Origin: Physocladia obscura
Taxonomy: Eukaryota; Chytridiomycota; Chytridiomycetes; Chytridiales; Chytriomycetaceae
Assembly: GCA_027596945.1 (NCBI GenBank)
Contig: JADGJH010000081.1
Coordinates: 1 to 10,754 of the forward strand
Length of the DNA: 10,754 nucleotides
Direction of reading: 5' to 3'
Below are positions 8,231 to 10,754 of the stretch, piece by piece; position 1 is the first letter of the stretch; the number at the start of each line of letters is the position of its first letter. Both the position numbers and the translations under genes were made by a program. The notes under the pieces are model-generated. The model was not told the DNA's origin, searched no databases, and saw only the letters and a list, made by a program, of their open reading frames with translations.

Positions 8231-9691
8231 ATGGAGAGGTTTGCTCAGCAGTTTCTCGCGCCGCTGAACTATGTTGGCGAGAGTCTTGCAGATGTCAAAA
8301 AACGAAACCAACTTGGATGCACCGGTCCGTTTGAGAATCTGCACCGGGAGACTAAGGGTTAATTCACAATCTATGTTTTGTTTTCTTTTTCGTTTTTCCA
8401 GTGTTCTAGATCCGTGTATATATCGATGCTAATGATTCGTCTTAGGCGTATTTCCGACGCTGCACTTGATTCAAGGTGCCAAGTTCGACATATCTTCAAT
8501 CATGTCGCAAAACTTCCAAGTTTCCCACTCGTTCTCGTGGGGCGCTGCGCAACAACCGCCGTCGTACCACTTCTCTGCAGGTTACCAGGCCAAGCAGGTA
8601 TAATTCGAATTACCCAACATTGCAACAGCGATTGACCACCGTTATCGTGACGGTTCGAGACAGAAAATCTCAGCGCAAAAGAATTCCCCTCTTTTTTAGG
8701 TTTAGCAACTTATTTAATTTTTCTCGGTTTGTTCCAGTACTTGATGCACGGACAAATCGATGACCAAGGAAATTTGCAAGCTCGTGCCAATTATTTTTGG
8801 GCATACACAACTCCATCTGCTGAAAATTCTCTTCCTCATTTGGAACCACACGCACACACCGAACACCAATATGACCCAAATTTGTCACCAAAGCCTGATG
8901 CTCCAACTCCAGCTGCTCCAACCCCACCAACTCCGCCACCATTCAACAAACCAAGTCTTACCACTAAATTCCAAGGCCAGCTGACCAACCAGCCTGGTGC
9001 GTCTATGCTTCAATATGAACACGACTGGGTTGGCGAAACTTGTGCAATCAACGTTAAGGCTATCAACCCTAATCCCCTCGACGCTCCTGCAGCACGTACG
9101 GTTGGCGGACCTTCAACTTCTGTAACGGGAATCTATTCAATCTCCGCACTCCAGTCAATCTCAAAATCTGTGTCTGTTGGTGGTGAATGGATCTATCAAA
9201 AACTCCGTCCCGACGCGAGCGAACATAACTATACACTCGCGGCAAAATGGGCTCCTGTCAGTGCGACTCCTGTGCCATCCCCGTCATCACTCCCACCAGG
9301 CTTCCCTTCGCCTTATATGCCAGTGAACCCTGCAGATTCACAGCAAGTGCTCGCAGCGACTTACGCAGTATCACAGGGTGTTTTGCAGGCAAGTTACTGG
9401 CGCAGACTTAATCAGCGTCTCGAAGTTGCGGCAGACATTCAAATGCTGATTACGCCGACCACCGAAGCTGCTGGACCCGGCCGTCGTGAGGGAATTGCGA
9501 GTGTGGGATTCAAGTTAGACACAGTCTATGCCACCATCCGTGGAATGTTTGATACAATGGGACGTGTTAGTACTGTTTTGGAAGAGAGAATGGCGCCAGG
9601 ATTAAGCTTCCAGGTTTCTGGAGAACTTGACTATGCTAAAGGTGGTGGTGGTGTTGGAAAAGTTGGTTTGGGGTTTGTCTTGGAGGCTTAA
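8231..9691 (+). CDS. Mitochondrial import channel Tom40
   Basis: Tom40 is the beta-barrel pore of the TOM complex in the mitochondrial outer membrane, through which nearly all nuclear-encoded mitochondrial proteins pass. Three exons, 8231-8357, 8446-8597 and 8738-9691, give 410 residues (yeast about 387). Introns are 88 bp (GTTAAT donor, GCTAATG branch-like site close to TTAG) and 140 bp (GTATAA to TTCCAG). Diagnostic parts: GPFENLHRETKGVFP near the start; GAKFDIS, then NFQVSHSFSWG; HGQIDDQGNLQAR; and the C-terminal VLEERMAPGLSFQVSGELD. The last ten residues, KVGLGFVLEA, contain a beta-signal fitting polar-x-Gly-x-x-hydrophobic-x-hydrophobic (K401 to L408), which the SAM complex reads for membrane insertion. 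Two proline-rich insertions (about 123-165 and 266-291) are unusual. Start ATG has A at -3 and G at +4. Confidence 0.93.
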
Positions 9692-9794
9692 GTTTGACTA
9701 CGCATCAGGGTTAGGGTGGTTTTGATGATTGTGCTGTAGTTTTGCACACAACTTGCCGTTTGACGTTTGTTTTCTTTTTTTTCTTTAAATTTCA

Positions 9795-10754
9795 ATGGAT
9801 CAAACAGTCGAAAAAATTCATAACACTGAAAAAGAGGATCAATACGATGAATTAACCAACTGGCCTCGCTGGGCCTTCCTCTTGAAATATTATATTAAAC
9901 AATGGGCTGACAGGTAAAAAACACCGTACTAGTTTGCGATTAAAAAAAAAGAATCAAGTACGTATGTTGTTGTTGTAAACGCGATCGTTTTAAACGTGGC
10001 ATTTTTGGTTGGAATGATCGGGTTCATTTTCATAAGTCCTATTTCAAACAGCCTGTTTATATAGTGAGTTACAACCATATAGAACAACAAGCCAAATAAA
10101 TGATAAAAAACTCACCACTATAAAAATCAGTTTCACGAAACCATTCAAAATCGTGTCTGAGTCGTCCAAATTCGAGGTTCTGAAAGTTTATCCAAGCGCA
10201 ACAAATGCCGCCTACGCGCCAGCAATTTTCGAAAATTTTGCCACACAATTTCGTGACAAAGACTTTATTTTTCGAACCGTCACGAATGGGTTATGTTACC
10301 ATACTACTCCAGGAGATTCGCAACGGCCTCCGTATAATGGAGATATGGCAAAGCTGCTTTTGAATCTCACAGCTTTGGGATACGAGCAAAATGAAGTCAT
10401 TGGTTTGATTGTTTATTAATAATTTCTTTTTTTTCTCCTTTTTTTTTTTTTTATAATTTATACAAAAAAAATTCAGTTAAATATGCGGCGCAGCTTGGGC
10501 TTGAAGTTGAAATTGTGTCTTCACTTGATGTGTGCTCGAATGAGACTGGAGATTTATTGAAGAAACAACCAGTGCAAACATCGGCATGTGCTGTGATAAT
10601 TTTCTATTCGGTCTTGCAAAACTTCATTGTGCTTGTTTTCAGAGGATCCGCAAGCCCATTTGATTTATGCGAATTTTTAACCGCCGCAGTGTTGCATAAA
10701 GTCAAGGCTCCCGAATCTTTTATGCTGCCGGGCATGGTTCATGAGGTTCGGGGT
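9795..10754 (+). CDS. Membrane-anchored class 3 lipase, 3' end outside window
   Basis: Four exons are visible: 9795-9913, 9959-10063, 10131-10402 and 10477 to the edge, together exactly 258 codons. The introns are 45, 67 and 74 bp; the first has a TACTAG branch-like site. The product starts MDQTVEKIH, has WPRWAFLLKYYIKQWAD and then one membrane span (about 42-65, YVVVVNAIVLNV onward), so it is probably a signal-anchored protein. The lipase part begins about residue 80 and shows QTSACAVI, IVLVFRGS (F220-S223), SPFDLCEFLTAAVLHKV and LPGMVHE, as in fungal Lipase_3 (PF01764) alpha/beta hydrolases. The nucleophile elbow GxSxG and the rest of the triad would lie beyond the edge, so activity cannot be judged. 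The start lies 103 bp after the TOM40 stop. Substrate is unknown; a glycerolipid is likely from the family. Confidence 0.8.

Noticed and set aside
8063..8344. 93-codon minus-strand frame
   Set aside because: Antisense shadow of TOM40 exon 1.
10627..10642. Acceptor-like GCTTGTTTTCAG in the lipase gene
   Set aside because: The unspliced frame reads the conserved IVLVFRGS of class 3 lipases, so the sequence is exonic.
1..10754. tRNA, rRNA, CRISPR or virus-derived genes
   Set aside because: No cloverleaf with a GGTTCRAATCC-type arm, no regularly spaced repeats, and no polymerase, capsid or integrase motifs were seen on either strand.

Overview
The window looks like nuclear DNA from a fungus, possibly an early-diverging (chytrid-type) lineage. 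The protein genes have many short GT-AG introns (45-140 bp), TAA and TGA are both used as stops, and the set is an archaemetzincin, an ASNSD1-type protein, mitochondrial TOM40 and a class 3 lipase. No bacterial operon signals, tRNA, rRNA or CRISPR array were seen. The lineage is an inference from gene style and remembered protein families, not from a search.

Layout. Positions 1-2790 hold no intact gene. This part is extraordinary in having no CpG dinucleotide at all from 1 to 2091. It holds minus-strand coding-like pieces broken almost only by TGA codons, and an imperfect 53-bp inverted repeat (728-780 against 2496-2548). It reads as a decayed, formerly methylated gene or mobile element. Positions about 2790-3930 are CpG-rich and carry an archaemetzincin-type metalloprotease, perhaps with one extra upstream exon. 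Positions 3931 to about 5170 are a second CpG-poor, gene-free stretch. From 5429 to the right edge lie three plus-strand genes in close order: ASNSD1 (six exons, 5429-7819), TOM40 (three exons, 8231-9691) and a membrane-anchored class 3 lipase (9795 to beyond the edge, four exons visible).

The exon models were built by hand from conserved motifs and checked for phase. ASNSD1 sums to 698 codons plus stop, TOM40 to 410 plus stop, and the lipase exons to 258 codons up to the window edge. The three genes show no shared pathway: one is a predicted amidotransferase/synthetase-like protein, one the outer-membrane protein import pore, one a lipid hydrolase. Their tandem order looks like ordinary compact gene packing.

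The most interesting signals are the CpG-free block with TGA-only decay, the altered structural zinc motif of the archaemetzincin, and two proline-rich insertions in TOM40.
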